DNA from: Sphingomonadales bacterium UBA7471
GTDB taxonomy: Bacteria; Pseudomonadota; Alphaproteobacteria; Sphingomonadales; Sphingomonadaceae
Assembly: GCA_002479765.1 (NCBI GenBank)
Contig: DLOZ01000033.1
Location: forward strand, 1 to 31,770
Reading direction: 5' to 3'
Length of the DNA stretch: 31,770 bases
The translations under genes were made by a program, and so were the position numbers. This document shows positions 8,431 through 17,268 of the stretch, piece after piece. Under the pieces are notes generated by a model. The model ran no database searches, was not told where the DNA came from, and worked only from the letters and a program-made list of their open reading frames with translations. Numbering within the stretch: position 1 is the first letter of the stretch; the number at the start of each line of letters is the position of its first letter.

Positions 8431-9933
8431 TTATTTCTGTAATTTGCCCGCGACGTAACGTTCCAAATTCGCTGTTTCTTCAGCAGAAAAACGCAGACCC
8501 AGCTTGCTGCGCCGCCACAATATGTCACTTGCGGAGCGCGCCCATTCCTGGCCGATCAAATAGTCGACTTCGCGCGCATATAGCCCATGGCCAAAATGCG
8601 TGCCGAGATTTTTGATGGTGTTGGCATCGGCCAAAATTGACCGCGTCAGCGTCCCATAGCTGCGCACCCAGCGGTGGGTAAGCGACGCAGGCAGAAACGG
8701 GTATGCGCGCTGCAGTTCATCCGCCAATTCATCGGCGCCATCGGTCGGAAAATCGCCACCGGGAAGCGGCCGTTGGAGCGTCCAGCTTCGCCCATCGAGA
8801 ATAGGCATATATCCGGCAAGCTTTTTGACGGCGCTTTCTGCCAAATGGCGGTATGTTGTAATCTTGCCGCCAAAGACCGACAGGATCGGCGCTTGCCCAT
8901 CGGCATCAACGTCGACTTCGAAATGGTAACCGCGCGATGCGGTTTCGGGCTTGCCCGACCCGTCATCGACCAGCGGACGAACACCGGCATAGCTGTATAT
9001 GACGTCCGCCGCAGTAATATTTTGTTTGAAATATGCGCCAGCGGATTCGCAAATATAATCGATTTCCTCGGGCGTCGCGAAAACGTCGTCGAGCGAACCT
9101 TTGTGATCGGCATCGGTCGTGCCGATCAGGGTGAAATCATCCTCATACGGTATCGCGAAGAAGATCCGGCCATCGGGGTTTTGGCAGAAATAAGCCTGCG
9201 GCGTATCGAACATTTTGCGCACCACGATATGTGACCCGCGCACAAGCCGGATGGTTTCGGCTGCGTTGCGCTGACGCCCGGTGGTGCGCGCAAGCAGTTC
9301 AAGCACCGCTGGTCCTGCTGCGTTGGCAACGGCGCGCGCCTTGATGGGCGGCTGCCCTGCAATTTCGATATGCCAAATGCCATCGCGTCGTTCGATGTGT
9401 GTCACTTCGGAGTGCGTGCGGATTTCTGCGCCATGCTGTGCGGCGTCCATGGCGTTAAAGATCACCAGTCGCGCGTCATCGACCCAGCAATCGGAATATT
9501 CGAACGCTGTTGTGAATTGGGGCTTCAGCGGCTTACCAGCGGGTTCAGACGCAAGCTTTACGGTGCGGGTCGCCGGAAGCAGTTTGCGGCCGCCAATATG
9601 GTCATATAAAAACAGGCCCAGGCGAACGAGCCACGCGGGCCGAATGCCCTTTTGATGCGGCAGGATGAAGCGCAGCGGCCAAATGATGTGCGGCGCAATG
9701 GCCCACAAGCGCTCGCGCTCAATCAAGGATTCCCGGACCAGCGCGAATTCATAATGCTCAAGATAGCGTAGCCCGCCGTGAATAAGTTTTGTTGATGCAG
9801 AGGATGTGCCGCGCGCAAGATCGCCGCGCTCAAGCAATATAACCTTTGCGCCTCGCCCGGCCGCGTCGCGCGCAATGCCCGCACCGTTTATGCCGCCGCC
9901 GATTACGGCGAGGTCAAAAATTGGCTGGCTCAT
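8431..9933 (-). CDS. glpD: Aerobic glycerol-3-phosphate dehydrogenase
   Basis: This FAD enzyme oxidises sn-glycerol 3-phosphate to dihydroxyacetone phosphate and passes electrons to the quinone pool at the inner membrane. The dinucleotide motif GGGINGAG lies at 12-19. The GTSSASTKLIHGGLRYLEHYEF block and the substrate-site segments (FFAIPYEDDFTLIGTTD, YAGVRPLVDDG) are intact. The 500-residue length is normal. I start it at ATG 9933 (MSQP), which overlaps the stop of the upstream exporter gene by four bases and has GGGGA just ahead; an ATG at 9945 also exists. No glpK or glpF is nearby, so the glycerol phosphate may come from lipid turnover. Confidence 0.95.
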   Translation of the reverse strand: MSQPIFDLAVIGGGINGAGIARDAAGRGAKVILLERGDLARGTSSASTKLIHGGLRYLEHYEFALVRESLIERERLWAIAPHIIWPLRFILPHQKGIRPAWLVRLGLFLYDHIGGRKLLPATRTVKLASEPAGKPLKPQFTTAFEYSDCWVDDARLVIFNAMDAAQHGAEIRTHSEVTHIERRDGIWHIEIAGQPPIKARAVANAAGPAVLELLARTTGRQRNAAETIRLVRGSHIVVRKMFDTPQAYFCQNPDGRIFFAIPYEDDFTLIGTTDADHKGSLDDVFATPEEIDYICESAGAYFKQNITAADVIYSYAGVRPLVDDGSGKPETASRGYHFEVDVDADGQAPILSVFGGKITTYRHLAESAVKKLAGYMPILDGRSWTLQRPLPGGDFPTDGADELADELQRAYPFLPASLTHRWVRSYGTLTRSILADANTIKNLGTHFGHGLYAREVDYLIGQEWARSASDILWRRSKLGLRFSAEETANLERYVAGKLQK

Positions 9934-11003
9934 AAAAATCCCCATGCAAAGGTCGCCGCGGCGATGAAAGCGGTAAAAGTGGCAAGCATGACGGGCAGCA
10001 TCGCTTTCCAGCCTTGCCCGAGTAACAGATCAAGCCGTGACCGCATAGCGGTTGCGGTAACGGCGAACAAGAGCATCGCCTTCGATGCCAGCAGGCCATA
10101 TTCGGCCACCCACTTCGGTGCATCGACAAGCGAGTTGACTGCAACCACCGCGAAGAAGGCGATGATGAACCAAGGCAGTTTCAACTTCGCGGCAAGGCTT
10201 TTCGGTTGGCCATTGCCCGAACCAATGGCGAGGCCAATCAGCGCCACTGCGGGGGCCAGCAAGGCCACACGCGACAGCTTTACAATCGTTGCCGTTTCAC
10301 CGGCGGATTGGGAAAAACTATAGCCACCGCCAAGCGATTGCGCGACATCATGTATCGCAGCGCCCATCAGGAAACCCGCCTGACGATCCGTGAAGGCGAG
10401 CTGCGCCGCGATGAGCGGATAAAAGGACATGGCGATAGCACTGGCGAGCGAAACACCCACCAACGTCAGCGTGAATTGGTTCTGGTTCAGCCGCTCGCGG
10501 CCAATAACGGCGTAGATGGCCAAGGCCGCGGATGCGCCACAGATGGCTGTCGCGCCGCCCGCAAGCCAGCCTGCATAATTGCTTTGCCCAGCTATTCGTG
10601 CGCCGAATAGGCCCGCACCCATCACCAGTGCCATGATGCACACCAGCCCCAGAAACGCGAGTGCCCCCAAACCGCCAATCTGCATGACGGTGACCTGAGT
10701 CCCCAGCAGAACGATGCCCCACCGCAAACAAGAGGTGCCGCAGAAATCGAGGCCGGGGTGAACCTTTTGCTCAGCCGACACAAAATTGAGCGCCAAACCC
10801 AGCAGAAGCCCGGCCAATATGACGGGCATGGCATAATGTTCAGAGAACCAAGTCGCTGCAACCGAGGCGATACCAACGACAGCAAGACCCGGGAACAATG
10901 CGCTGATCATCAATCGTTTGCGCGGCGCCGGATTGTCCTCGGCAAGATATGTCTCGCCATACAGGTCAGCGATGTAATTCGCGTTTATGTCTTGCGGTGT
11001 CAT
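9930..11003 (-). CDS. YeiH-family putative sulfate exporter (UPF0324)
   Basis: This is an integral membrane protein of about 357 residues and around ten hydrophobic segments. It carries the YeiH/UPF0324 features: PVILAGLLLGLALN, FCGTSCLRWGIVLLGTQVT, the glycine-rich AGGATAICGASAALA, and GAAIHDVAQSLGGGYSFS. The family is called putative sulfate exporter, but evidence for the substrate is thin. I chose ATG 11003 (MTPQDINAN), which has a GAAGG site five bases upstream; longer starts would run into the divergent transporter's leader. The gene overlaps glpD by ATGA, so the two are probably co-transcribed, although no pathway links them. Confidence 0.88.
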   Translation of the reverse strand: MTPQDINANYIADLYGETYLAEDNPAPRKRLMISALFPGLAVVGIASVAATWFSEHYAMPVILAGLLLGLALNFVSAEQKVHPGLDFCGTSCLRWGIVLLGTQVTVMQIGGLGALAFLGLVCIMALVMGAGLFGARIAGQSNYAGWLAGGATAICGASAALAIYAVIGRERLNQNQFTLTLVGVSLASAIAMSFYPLIAAQLAFTDRQAGFLMGAAIHDVAQSLGGGYSFSQSAGETATIVKLSRVALLAPAVALIGLAIGSGNGQPKSLAAKLKLPWFIIAFFAVVAVNSLVDAPKWVAEYGLLASKAMLLFAVTATAMRSRLDLLLGQGWKAMLPVMLATFTAFIAAATFAWGFL

Positions 11004-11067
11004 ATGGCCTTCTATAGGCAGATGCATCAGAAGTTCCAGCATAAAGCAGGACTTGGGAGAGGATTTA

Positions 11068-12327
11068 ATGGCCGACACCGAGAACGCAAAGTCCGGCGAT
11101 GCCGCACGCTATATCCGCTACGGGCTCATTGCCCTTTTGTTTTTCGGCACGGCGCTCAATTATCTCGACCGACAGGTCCTTGCACTTCTGAAACCCACAT
11201 TGCAGGTTGAATTTGGTTGGACCGACCGTGAATTTGGCCATTTCGGATCAGCATTTCAGATCGCCACAGCGGTCGCTCTGCTCGGCGTCGGGTGGTTTAT
11301 TGACCGGTTCGGTGTGCGTTGGGGCTATGGTTTGGCCGTTGCGATATGGAGCTTGGCGGGCATGGGACATGCTTTTGCCAGTTCGGTTGGGCAGTTTGTC
11401 GCAGCACGCGTCACCTTGGCTGTGGCAGAGTCGGTTAATACGCCTGCGGCGATGAAATCCGCCGCCACATATTTGCCCATTCGGGAACGATCCATAGGCA
11501 TTGGCGTCATTAACAGCGCGTCCAATATAGGCGCAATTCTGGCGCCGCTGACCGTGCCATGGATTGCCATCATGTATGGCTGGCGCGAGGCGTTTATTAT
11601 CACTGGTGCGCTCGGCTTTGTCTGGCTGCTTTTCTGGTGGCTCGGCACGAGCAAACTTCAGCCACTGGGAGCAGCTGCGCCAACCATCGCCAATCCAGCA
11701 GACAAAGGCCCGCCATGGCGTGAACTGTTGAAGGAACGGCGGACATGGGCCGTGGCCGGCGCAAAGCTGCTTACGGACCTTGTCTGGTGGTTTATATTAT
11801 TTTGGGCGCCAGATTTTTTTGCGCGGCAATTTGGACTGGGGCAGGCTGAAATAGGCGCGCCCACGGCAATCGTATATGCGCTGGCGGCGGTGGGCGCTTT
11901 GACCAGTGGCATATTGTTCCCGCTCCTATTGGGTAAGGGAATGACACCCAATGTAGCGCGCAAAAGCTCAATGTTCTTTTATGCTTTGTTGATTTTACCC
12001 ATTCCCTTGGCCCTGCAAGCACCAAATGAATGGGTCGCGGCGCTGATCATCGGGCTGGCACTTTTCGCGCATCAAGGTTTTTCGACCAATATTTTCGGTA
12101 TGACAGCGGATATCGTTCCCGCCCGTCAGGTCGGCAGCGTGATCGCAATTGGGGCTTTGGTCGGTAACTTGAGCGGCGCGGCCATGCTTGAATTCGCTGG
12201 CTGGTCGCTGGATGCAGGCCTTGGCTACACGCCGATGTTCGCAATCTGTGCAAGCGCCTATCTACTGGCGTTGCTATGGATTCACATCATGCAGCCAAGG
12301 CTGGTTGTGGTAAATGACGCCGACTGA
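11068..12327 (+). CDS. MFS transporter, ExuT-like anion:cation symporter family
   Basis: This 419-residue major facilitator has 12 predicted membrane helices. The opening RYGLIALLFFGTALNYLDRQVLALLKPTL and the loop GWFIDRFGVRWGYG are typical of the anion:cation symporter family, whose bacterial members take up hexuronates, sugar acids or other carboxylates. The substrate cannot be read from the sequence. I start it at ATG 11068 (MADTENAK), seven bases after a GGGAGAGG ribosome site. The 64-base gap to the divergent yeiH-like gene must hold both promoters. The stop is at the border of the convergent grxD gene with no gap. Confidence 0.9.
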   Translation: MADTENAKSGDAARYIRYGLIALLFFGTALNYLDRQVLALLKPTLQVEFGWTDREFGHFGSAFQIATAVALLGVGWFIDRFGVRWGYGLAVAIWSLAGMGHAFASSVGQFVAARVTLAVAESVNTPAAMKSAATYLPIRERSIGIGVINSASNIGAILAPLTVPWIAIMYGWREAFIITGALGFVWLLFWWLGTSKLQPLGAAAPTIANPADKGPPWRELLKERRTWAVAGAKLLTDLVWWFILFWAPDFFARQFGLGQAEIGAPTAIVYALAAVGALTSGILFPLLLGKGMTPNVARKSSMFFYALLILPIPLALQAPNEWVAALIIGLALFAHQGFSTNIFGMTADIVPARQVGSVIAIGALVGNLSGAAMLEFAGWSLDAGLGYTPMFAICASAYLLALLWIHIMQPRLVVVNDAD

Positions 12328-12654
12328 TTAGCCAGCTTTGGCCAAGCCTTCTGCGTCCACAATTGCTTGCAGTTCGCCCGCTTCGTACATTTCCATCATG
12401 ATGTCCGAACCACCAAGGAACTCGCCCTTGACGTATAATTGCGGGATGGTTGGCCAATCGCTATAATCTTTGATGCCTGCGCGGATTTCCATATCCTGCA
12501 ATACATCGACGCTTTCATAAGCGACATTCAGATGGTCAAGAATGGCGATCGCCTTGCTGGAAAATCCGCACTGCGGAAACAATGGCGAACCTTTCATGAA
12601 AAGGACGACATCATTGCCTTTGACGATCTCATCGATCCGTTCGTTAACGCTCAT
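12328..12654 (-). CDS. grxD: Monothiol glutaredoxin Grx4 (CGFS type)
   Basis: This 108-residue monothiol glutaredoxin has the CGFS active site at C29 (FPQCGFSSKAI) and the glutathione-binding WPTIPQLYVKGEFLGGSD block. CGFS glutaredoxins hold a [2Fe-2S] cluster with glutathione at a dimer interface and carry clusters, or form heterodimers with BolA. The bolA gene lies 16 bases upstream in the same direction, which supports that role. Length and motifs are normal. It lies about 4 kb from the SUF operon, which would make the clusters it carries. Confidence 0.95.
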   Translation of the reverse strand: MSVNERIDEIVKGNDVVLFMKGSPLFPQCGFSSKAIAILDHLNVAYESVDVLQDMEIRAGIKDYSDWPTIPQLYVKGEFLGGSDIMMEMYEAGELQAIVDAEGLAKAG

Positions 12655-12670
12655 TTCAATACTCCAATAA

Positions 12671-12901
12671 TCAGGGGGTGGCTGTTGTCAGCTGAAGGGC
12701 ATGCAAGACACCGCCCATGCGTCCGCCCAAAGCGTCGTACACGGCCTTGTGTTGTTTTACGCGCGGCATCCCGCGAAAGCTTTCGCTGACGACGCGCGCG
12801 GCATAATGGTTGCCGTCGCCCGCAAGGTCAGTGATTTCGACAAAAGCATCGGGAAGCGCCGCTTGGATCATTTCCTCAATTTCGTGCGCGTGCATTGCCA
12901 T
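12671..12901 (-). CDS. bolA: BolA family protein
   Basis: This is a small 76-residue BolA-fold protein. It shows the family's helix-strand layout, with HEIEEMIQAALPDAFVEITDLAGDGNHYAARVVSE split over the first half and SFRGMPRVKQHKAVYDALGGRM in the second. The histidine in VKQHKAVYDAL is the usual ligand for the cluster shared with Grx4. Its ATG shares one base with the stop of the DUF1476 gene upstream (TAATG), and grxD follows 16 bases downstream, so the trio is one transcript. The BolA/YrbA subtype is uncertain. Confidence 0.93.
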   Translation of the reverse strand: MAMHAHEIEEMIQAALPDAFVEITDLAGDGNHYAARVVSESFRGMPRVKQHKAVYDALGGRMGGVLHALQLTTATP

Positions 12902-13224
12902 TATGCAGGCTCTATAAATTGACGACGGGCTTCCACCATTTTCTCGTCAAGCGCAGCGCGGATCATCGCGTCATCCACGTCTACCCCAGCCGACGTTAAG
13001 TCGCCAAGCAGCTTACGGATAACGTCTTCGTCGCCTGCTTCTTCAAAGTCCGCCTGCACGACCGATGTCGCATAGGCTGTCGTTTCTTCGGGGGTCAGGC
13101 CCATTTTTTCGGCTGCCCACTGACCCACCAGCTTGTTACGGCGGGCGGTGATCTTGAATTGCAGGTCTGCATCATGTGCAAACTTGTTTTCAAAGGCATT
13201 TTCGCGGTTGTCGAAAGTTGTCAT
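12901..13224 (-). CDS. DUF1476 protein, ATPase inhibitor zeta-subunit family
   Basis: This 107-residue, helix-rich, charged soluble protein matches the DUF1476 family found in alphaproteobacteria (TTFDNRENAFENKFAHDADLQFKITARRNKLVGQWAAEKMGL). The Paracoccus member is the zeta inhibitor of the F1Fo-ATPase, with an inhibitory N-terminal segment. In other genera the inhibitory strength varies, so function here is inferred from the family. It leads the DUF1476-bolA-grxD unit and abuts bolA through TAATG. This clade-restricted family supports an alphaproteobacterial origin. Confidence 0.9.
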   Translation of the reverse strand: MTTFDNRENAFENKFAHDADLQFKITARRNKLVGQWAAEKMGLTPEETTAYATSVVQADFEEAGDEDVIRKLLGDLTSAGVDVDDAMIRAALDEKMVEARRQFIEPA

Positions 13225-13291
13225 TATGCCGTTCCATTTTGCTGTTGTTCAAAGATAATGCCTGAATCGTCGCGCAACAAGGCTGGACATG

Positions 13292-14287
13292 TTAAATGTG
13301 TACGACCAGCTTTCCAACCGCTGCCCGATCACCCAAGCGTGCGATCGCTGTTCCGGCGTCCGCAAGTGCGAATGTTTCCGATATGCGCGGCTTGATCTTG
13401 CCGGCGGCATATAGGTCAAACAGCTCGGCTATGTTGGCGTGATTTTTCTGCGGCGTACGTGCGGCAAAGGCCCCCCAGAAAACGCCGCACACGTCGCAGC
13501 TTTTCAGCAGCGTGAGGTTTAAGGGCAATTTCGCGATCCCGGCGGGAAAGCCAACCACGAGAAACTTGCCTTCCCACGCAATCGACCGGACGGCAGGTTC
13601 GCTATAGTCGCCACCCACGGTGTCATAAATGATATTATATCCGTCCCGGCCAGCTGCTGCTTTGAATAGTTCGGCGACAGTTTTGGACTGGTCCTTGTCA
13701 AACGGCTGGTGCGGGTAGACGACCACTTCGTCAGCGCCTGCTTCGCGCGCAATGTCTGCCTTTGCCGCGCTGGAGACACCGGCGACCACACGGCCGCCAA
13801 ATGCCTTGGCCAATTCAATCGCCGAAATCCCGATGCCGCCTGCGCCGCCAAGCACAAGGACATTGTCACCCGACTTCATATGGCCGCGATCCTTCAGCGC
13901 ATGGATTGATGTGCCATAGGTCATCAACAAAGCTGCACCATCGTCAAAGGACATGGCGTCAGGCATTTTGAAGCAATTGAACGCGGCTACCGCGACTTTT
14001 TCGGTCAGGCCGCCATTACCGCACAGGCCAATGACGCGGTCGCCAATGGCAAAGCCGGTCACGCCTTCGCCAATGGCTTCGACTGTGCCCGCAATTTCGC
14101 CGCCCGGCGCAAAGGGACGCTCAGGTTTGAATTGATAGAGGTCGACAATCATCAGCGTGTCGGGAAAATTGATTGAACAGGCCTTTACCGCGACCACAAC
14201 CTGACCGGGTCCGGCGGTGGGTTCAGGCAGTTCGCCCATGACAAGGGTTTCTGGGCCGCCGCTTGCGGTCGATAATAAAGCGCGCAT
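13292..14287 (-). CDS. Zinc-free NADPH:quinone oxidoreductase (MDR superfamily)
   Basis: This 331-residue medium-chain dehydrogenase/reductase has a GroES-like N-terminal half (SINFPDTLMIVDLYQFKPERPFAPGGEIAG) and a Rossmann half with GGAGGIG at 147-153. Zinc ligands are missing, as in quinone reductase and crotonase-linked subfamilies. It probably reduces a quinone or an enone with NADPH; the true substrate is open. It follows leuD by nine bases in the same direction and is probably carried on its transcript, with no evident role in leucine synthesis. Confidence 0.9.
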   Translation of the reverse strand: MRALLSTASGGPETLVMGELPEPTAGPGQVVVAVKACSINFPDTLMIVDLYQFKPERPFAPGGEIAGTVEAIGEGVTGFAIGDRVIGLCGNGGLTEKVAVAAFNCFKMPDAMSFDDGAALLMTYGTSIHALKDRGHMKSGDNVLVLGGAGGIGISAIELAKAFGGRVVAGVSSAAKADIAREAGADEVVVYPHQPFDKDQSKTVAELFKAAAGRDGYNIIYDTVGGDYSEPAVRSIAWEGKFLVVGFPAGIAKLPLNLTLLKSCDVCGVFWGAFAARTPQKNHANIAELFDLYAAGKIKPRISETFALADAGTAIARLGDRAAVGKLVVHI

Positions 14288-14296
14288 GTCTCTCTC

Positions 14297-14890
14297 CTAA
14301 ACAGGGTTTGGCGCCAGCCAGGGCCGGTTCGCAGATAATTTGGCTTCGTACACCGAAATCGCGTCGCTGCTTTTCAGCGTTAGGCCGATTTCGTCTACAC
14401 CGTTGATCAGGCAATGTTTACGGAACGGGTCGATTTCAAATTCGAACCGGTCCTGAAACGGCGTGGTGACGGTTTGTGTTTCCAGATCGATGTGAATCTC
14501 ATCGGTCCGCGCGACTTCCATCAAGCGGTCAATCGCCGCCTGCGGAAGGACGATGGCGAGCAAACCATTCTTGAACGCATTGCCCGAAAATATGTCGGAA
14601 AAGCTTGGCGCAATCACCGCGGATATGCCCAAATCGGCCATGGCCCACGCCGCATGTTCGCGGCTCGATCCGCAACCGAAATTGTCGCCCGCAATCAATA
14701 TTGGCGCACCGGCATATTCCGGGTCGTCAAATACGTTGCCCGGGACCGCGCGCAAGCTTTCGAACGCACCCTTGCCTAATCCAGCACGGCTAATGGTTTT
14801 TAGCCACACCGCGGGGATGATCACATCGGTGTCGATATTCTTCAAACCGACGGGATAGGCCCGGCCCTCAACACGGCTTATCGCTTTCAT
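14297..14890 (-). CDS. leuD: 3-isopropylmalate dehydratase small subunit
   Basis: LeuD forms the swivelling domain of isopropylmalate isomerase, which converts 2- to 3-isopropylmalate in leucine synthesis. The 197-residue product has the family core GDNFGCGSSREHAAWAM (68-84) and the N-terminal NIDTDVIIPA. Both ends are intact. Its partner leuC lies upstream on the same strand, separated by a small membrane-protein gene that ends four bases before leuD. No leuA or leuB is in the window. Confidence 0.95.
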   Translation of the reverse strand: MKAISRVEGRAYPVGLKNIDTDVIIPAVWLKTISRAGLGKGAFESLRAVPGNVFDDPEYAGAPILIAGDNFGCGSSREHAAWAMADLGISAVIAPSFSDIFSGNAFKNGLLAIVLPQAAIDRLMEVARTDEIHIDLETQTVTTPFQDRFEFEIDPFRKHCLINGVDEIGLTLKSSDAISVYEAKLSANRPWLAPNPV

Positions 14891-14894
14891 GCCT

Positions 14895-15101
14895 TTAGTC
14901 CGTGTCCGTCTTGGGCTGATTGTGCGTCATCGGCGCAACTTCGGGTTCAGGCGACAGCGGTTCCAGCTTTCCCTTCTTCTGGGTCAGACTGCGGCGTCCT
15001 GCGTAAATCAACGCCGCCATCAATGCCGCCGAACCTACTGCAGCGCCAACCTTGGCTGTGGTCGACCATGTGTCGCCATCGTTTGATTTTTTATTGGTCA
15101 T
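14895..15101 (-). CDS. Small single-span membrane protein between leuC and leuD
   Basis: I do not recognise a family with a known function. From ATG 15101 (MTNKKSND) the product is 68 residues: a polar N-terminus, one hydrophobic helix at about 14-33 (AKVGAAVGSAALMAALIYAG) flanked by RR, and a charged proline-rich tail. AAGGAAGAGG just before this ATG favours it over the longer start at 15149. It lies 110 bases after leuC and four bases before leuD, so it is probably co-expressed. The spacing and codon use look like a real gene. Similar tiny proteins occur between leuC and leuD in sphingomonads, as far as I recall. Confidence 0.65.
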   Translation of the reverse strand: MTNKKSNDGDTWSTTAKVGAAVGSAALMAALIYAGRRSLTQKKGKLEPLSPEPEVAPMTHNQPKTDTD

Positions 15102-15211
15102 AAGCCTCTTCCTTGATGCCAACTGCTTTAGCTTCGGCATTTGTGACAAGTAAAGGGAATAGCTTCAGCTGCACTGTAGCAAAGGCCAGCAGTGCCGCGC
15201 ATGCGTCACCC

Positions 15212-16642
15212 TTAATTGGCGAACGCACGGACATCCGTTAGCTTGCCAGCAACAGCCGCCGCCGCCGCCATTGCCGGGCTCACCAGATGGGTGCGTGCGC
15301 CTGGGCCTTGGCGGCCGACGAAATTCCGGTTGCTGGTTGATGCGCAACGTTCGCCAGCGGGCACCTTGTCGGGGTTCATCCCCAAACAAGCCGAACAGCC
15401 CGGCTCGCGCCATTCGAACCCAGCGTCGGTAAATATCCGGTCCAGTCCCTCGTCCTCGGCCTGCTGCTTCACAAGGCCACTGCCGGGGACGACAATTGCC
15501 CATTTGACGTTCGCTGCCTTTTTGCGGCCTTTTAAGATTTCAGCGGCGGCGCGCAGATCTTCGATGCGGCTGTTGGTGCAGCTGCCGATGAAGATATTCT
15601 GCACTTCAATATCGGTCATCCGTGTGCCAGGCGTCAGCCCCATATACTCCAGCGATTTGCGCGCGGCTTCCTGCTTGGACGGATCCGCAAAGCTGGATGG
15701 ATCGGGGACTATGCCGGTGATCGGCAACACATCTTCGGGGCTGGTGCCCCATGTGACGCTGGGTGCGATATCCGCGGCATCAATCGACACGACCTTGTCA
15801 TAGGTTGCACCCGGGTCGGTCGCGAGTGTGCGCCAATAGGCAACCGCTGCGTCCCAATCTGCGCCTGACGGGGCCATGGGCCGGCCCTTGATATACGCAA
15901 AAGTGGTGTCGTCGGGGGCTACGAGGCCCGCGCGCGCGCCATGTTCAATGGCCATGTTGGAAATGGTCAGCCGCCCTTCGACGCTGAGCGCGCGTATGAC
16001 GGATCCGGTATATTCGATTACATGGCCGCTGCCGCCTGCGGCGCCAAGCACGCCGGTGATGTGCAGCACGACGTCCTTGGCGGACACACCTGCGCGCAAT
16101 TCGCCCTCGACGCGTACTTCCATGGACTTTGAACGTGTCAGTTGGAGCGTCTGCGTCGCCAGAACATGCTCGACCTCAGACGTACCAATGCCGAATGCCA
16201 ACGCGCCAAGGCCACCATGGCACGCGGTGTGGCTGTCGCCGCACACAATCGTCGTGCCGGGAAGAGAGAAACCCTGCTCTGGCCCGACAACATGGACAAT
16301 ACCCTGCTTGGCATCGGAGGCATGAATATACTTAATGCCGAACTCCGGCGCGTTTCGCTCCAGCGCTTCCAATTGCTGGGCGCTTTCGGGGTCGGCAATC
16401 GGAATGGGTTGTCCGTGGCTGTCCAGACGCGCCGTGGTGGGCAGATTGTGGTCAGGCACAGCCAAAGTCAAATCGGGTCTGCGGACACGGCGTCCTGCCG
16501 CCCGTAGGCCTTCAAAAGCCTGCGGACTGGTCACTTCGTGCACAAGGTGGCGGTCAATGAAGATCAGGCAGGTGCCATCGTCGCGTTGTTCGACGACATG
16601 GGCATTCCAGATTTTTTCGTACAGTGTTTGCGGCGTGGACAT
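15212..16642 (-). CDS. leuC: 3-isopropylmalate dehydratase large subunit
   Basis: LeuC is the aconitase-type subunit that binds the catalytic [4Fe-4S] cluster. The 476-residue product has the three cluster cysteines, C355 (FIGSCTNSRIEDL), C416 and C419 (GCSACLGMNPD), plus the CGDSHTACHGGLGALAFGIG block near 134-153. It is full length. This enzyme is a client of the SUF and Grx4/BolA systems encoded nearby. The start at 16642 lies 94 bases from the divergent crtZ start. I looked for a leucine-rich leader peptide or attenuator in that gap and saw none. Confidence 0.96.
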   Translation of the reverse strand: MSTPQTLYEKIWNAHVVEQRDDGTCLIFIDRHLVHEVTSPQAFEGLRAAGRRVRRPDLTLAVPDHNLPTTARLDSHGQPIPIADPESAQQLEALERNAPEFGIKYIHASDAKQGIVHVVGPEQGFSLPGTTIVCGDSHTACHGGLGALAFGIGTSEVEHVLATQTLQLTRSKSMEVRVEGELRAGVSAKDVVLHITGVLGAAGGSGHVIEYTGSVIRALSVEGRLTISNMAIEHGARAGLVAPDDTTFAYIKGRPMAPSGADWDAAVAYWRTLATDPGATYDKVVSIDAADIAPSVTWGTSPEDVLPITGIVPDPSSFADPSKQEAARKSLEYMGLTPGTRMTDIEVQNIFIGSCTNSRIEDLRAAAEILKGRKKAANVKWAIVVPGSGLVKQQAEDEGLDRIFTDAGFEWREPGCSACLGMNPDKVPAGERCASTSNRNFVGRQGPGARTHLVSPAMAAAAAVAGKLTDVRAFAN

Positions 16643-16736
16643 AATAAAAATGCCATAGAACTGATTGCAACGAAATCAAGTGAGGTGGCAATCGTTGCAC
16701 TTCAATATTCGGCCATTTGCGTCTAATGGGAACAGC

Positions 16737-17252
16737 ATGAGCATTATCGGCATCATCCTCATTGTGGTCGGCACCGTCTTCGTCATGGAATGGGTGGCGT
16801 GGTCGAGCCATAAATATATCATGCACGGCTGGGGCTGGGGCTGGCACCGTGACCATCACGAGCCACATGATAATGCGCTGGAAAAGAACGATCTTTACGG
16901 GATTGTAGGCGCGGTTACGAGCATCTCCTTATTTGCGATTGGCAGCCCTTTGTTGCTCGGCGAGAAAGCTTGGGAGCCTGCGACGTGGATTGGCCTGGGC
17001 GTGCTATTTTACGGCATTATTTACACTGTGGTGCATGATGGCCTCGTGCATCAGCGTTACTTCAAATATGTGCCGCGCAGTGGTTACGCCAAGCGGCTGG
17101 TTCAGGCGCATAAATTGCACCATGCCACCATCGGCAAAGAAGGCGGCGTCAGCTTTGGTTTCGTGTTTGCGCGTGATCCTGCCAAGTTGAAGGCGGATCT
17201 CAAGAAACAACGCGAGGCCGGGACCGCGATCGTCCGCGACGCGGCGATTTAA
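16737..17252 (+). CDS. crtZ: Beta-carotene hydroxylase CrtZ
   Basis: CrtZ is a membrane di-iron hydroxylase that adds hydroxyls to the beta-ionone rings of carotenoids, giving zeaxanthin-type pigments. From ATG 16737 the 171-residue product has the full histidine set: HxxxxH at 25-30, HxxHH at 37-41, HxxxxH at 100-105 and HxxHH at 125-129, with three or four hydrophobic segments. The start is chosen because upstream sequence does not resemble the family and the first membrane segment begins at once. No other carotenoid gene lies in the window. A TAGGTCCTGACCCTAA motif begins directly after its stop. Confidence 0.95.
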   Translation: MSIIGIILIVVGTVFVMEWVAWSSHKYIMHGWGWGWHRDHHEPHDNALEKNDLYGIVGAVTSISLFAIGSPLLLGEKAWEPATWIGLGVLFYGIIYTVVHDGLVHQRYFKYVPRSGYAKRLVQAHKLHHATIGKEGGVSFGFVFARDPAKLKADLKKQREAGTAIVRDAAI

Positions 17253-17268
17253 TAGGTCCTGACCCTAA
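17253..17268. repeat. Dispersed 16-base motif, copy 1 (TAGGTCCTGACCCTAA)
   Basis: This 16-mer is identical to 20470-20485. Here it begins immediately after the crtZ stop and includes the TAG stop of the convergent DUF454 gene on the minus strand (TTAGGGTCAGGACCTA). It is close to a palindrome (TAGGTC...GACCcTA), with one extra C. The role is unknown. Confidence 0.7.

Noticed and set aside
16643..16736. Leucine attenuator or leader peptide before leuC
   Set aside because: No leucine-rich short frame, paired stems or U-run is visible in the 94-base gap.
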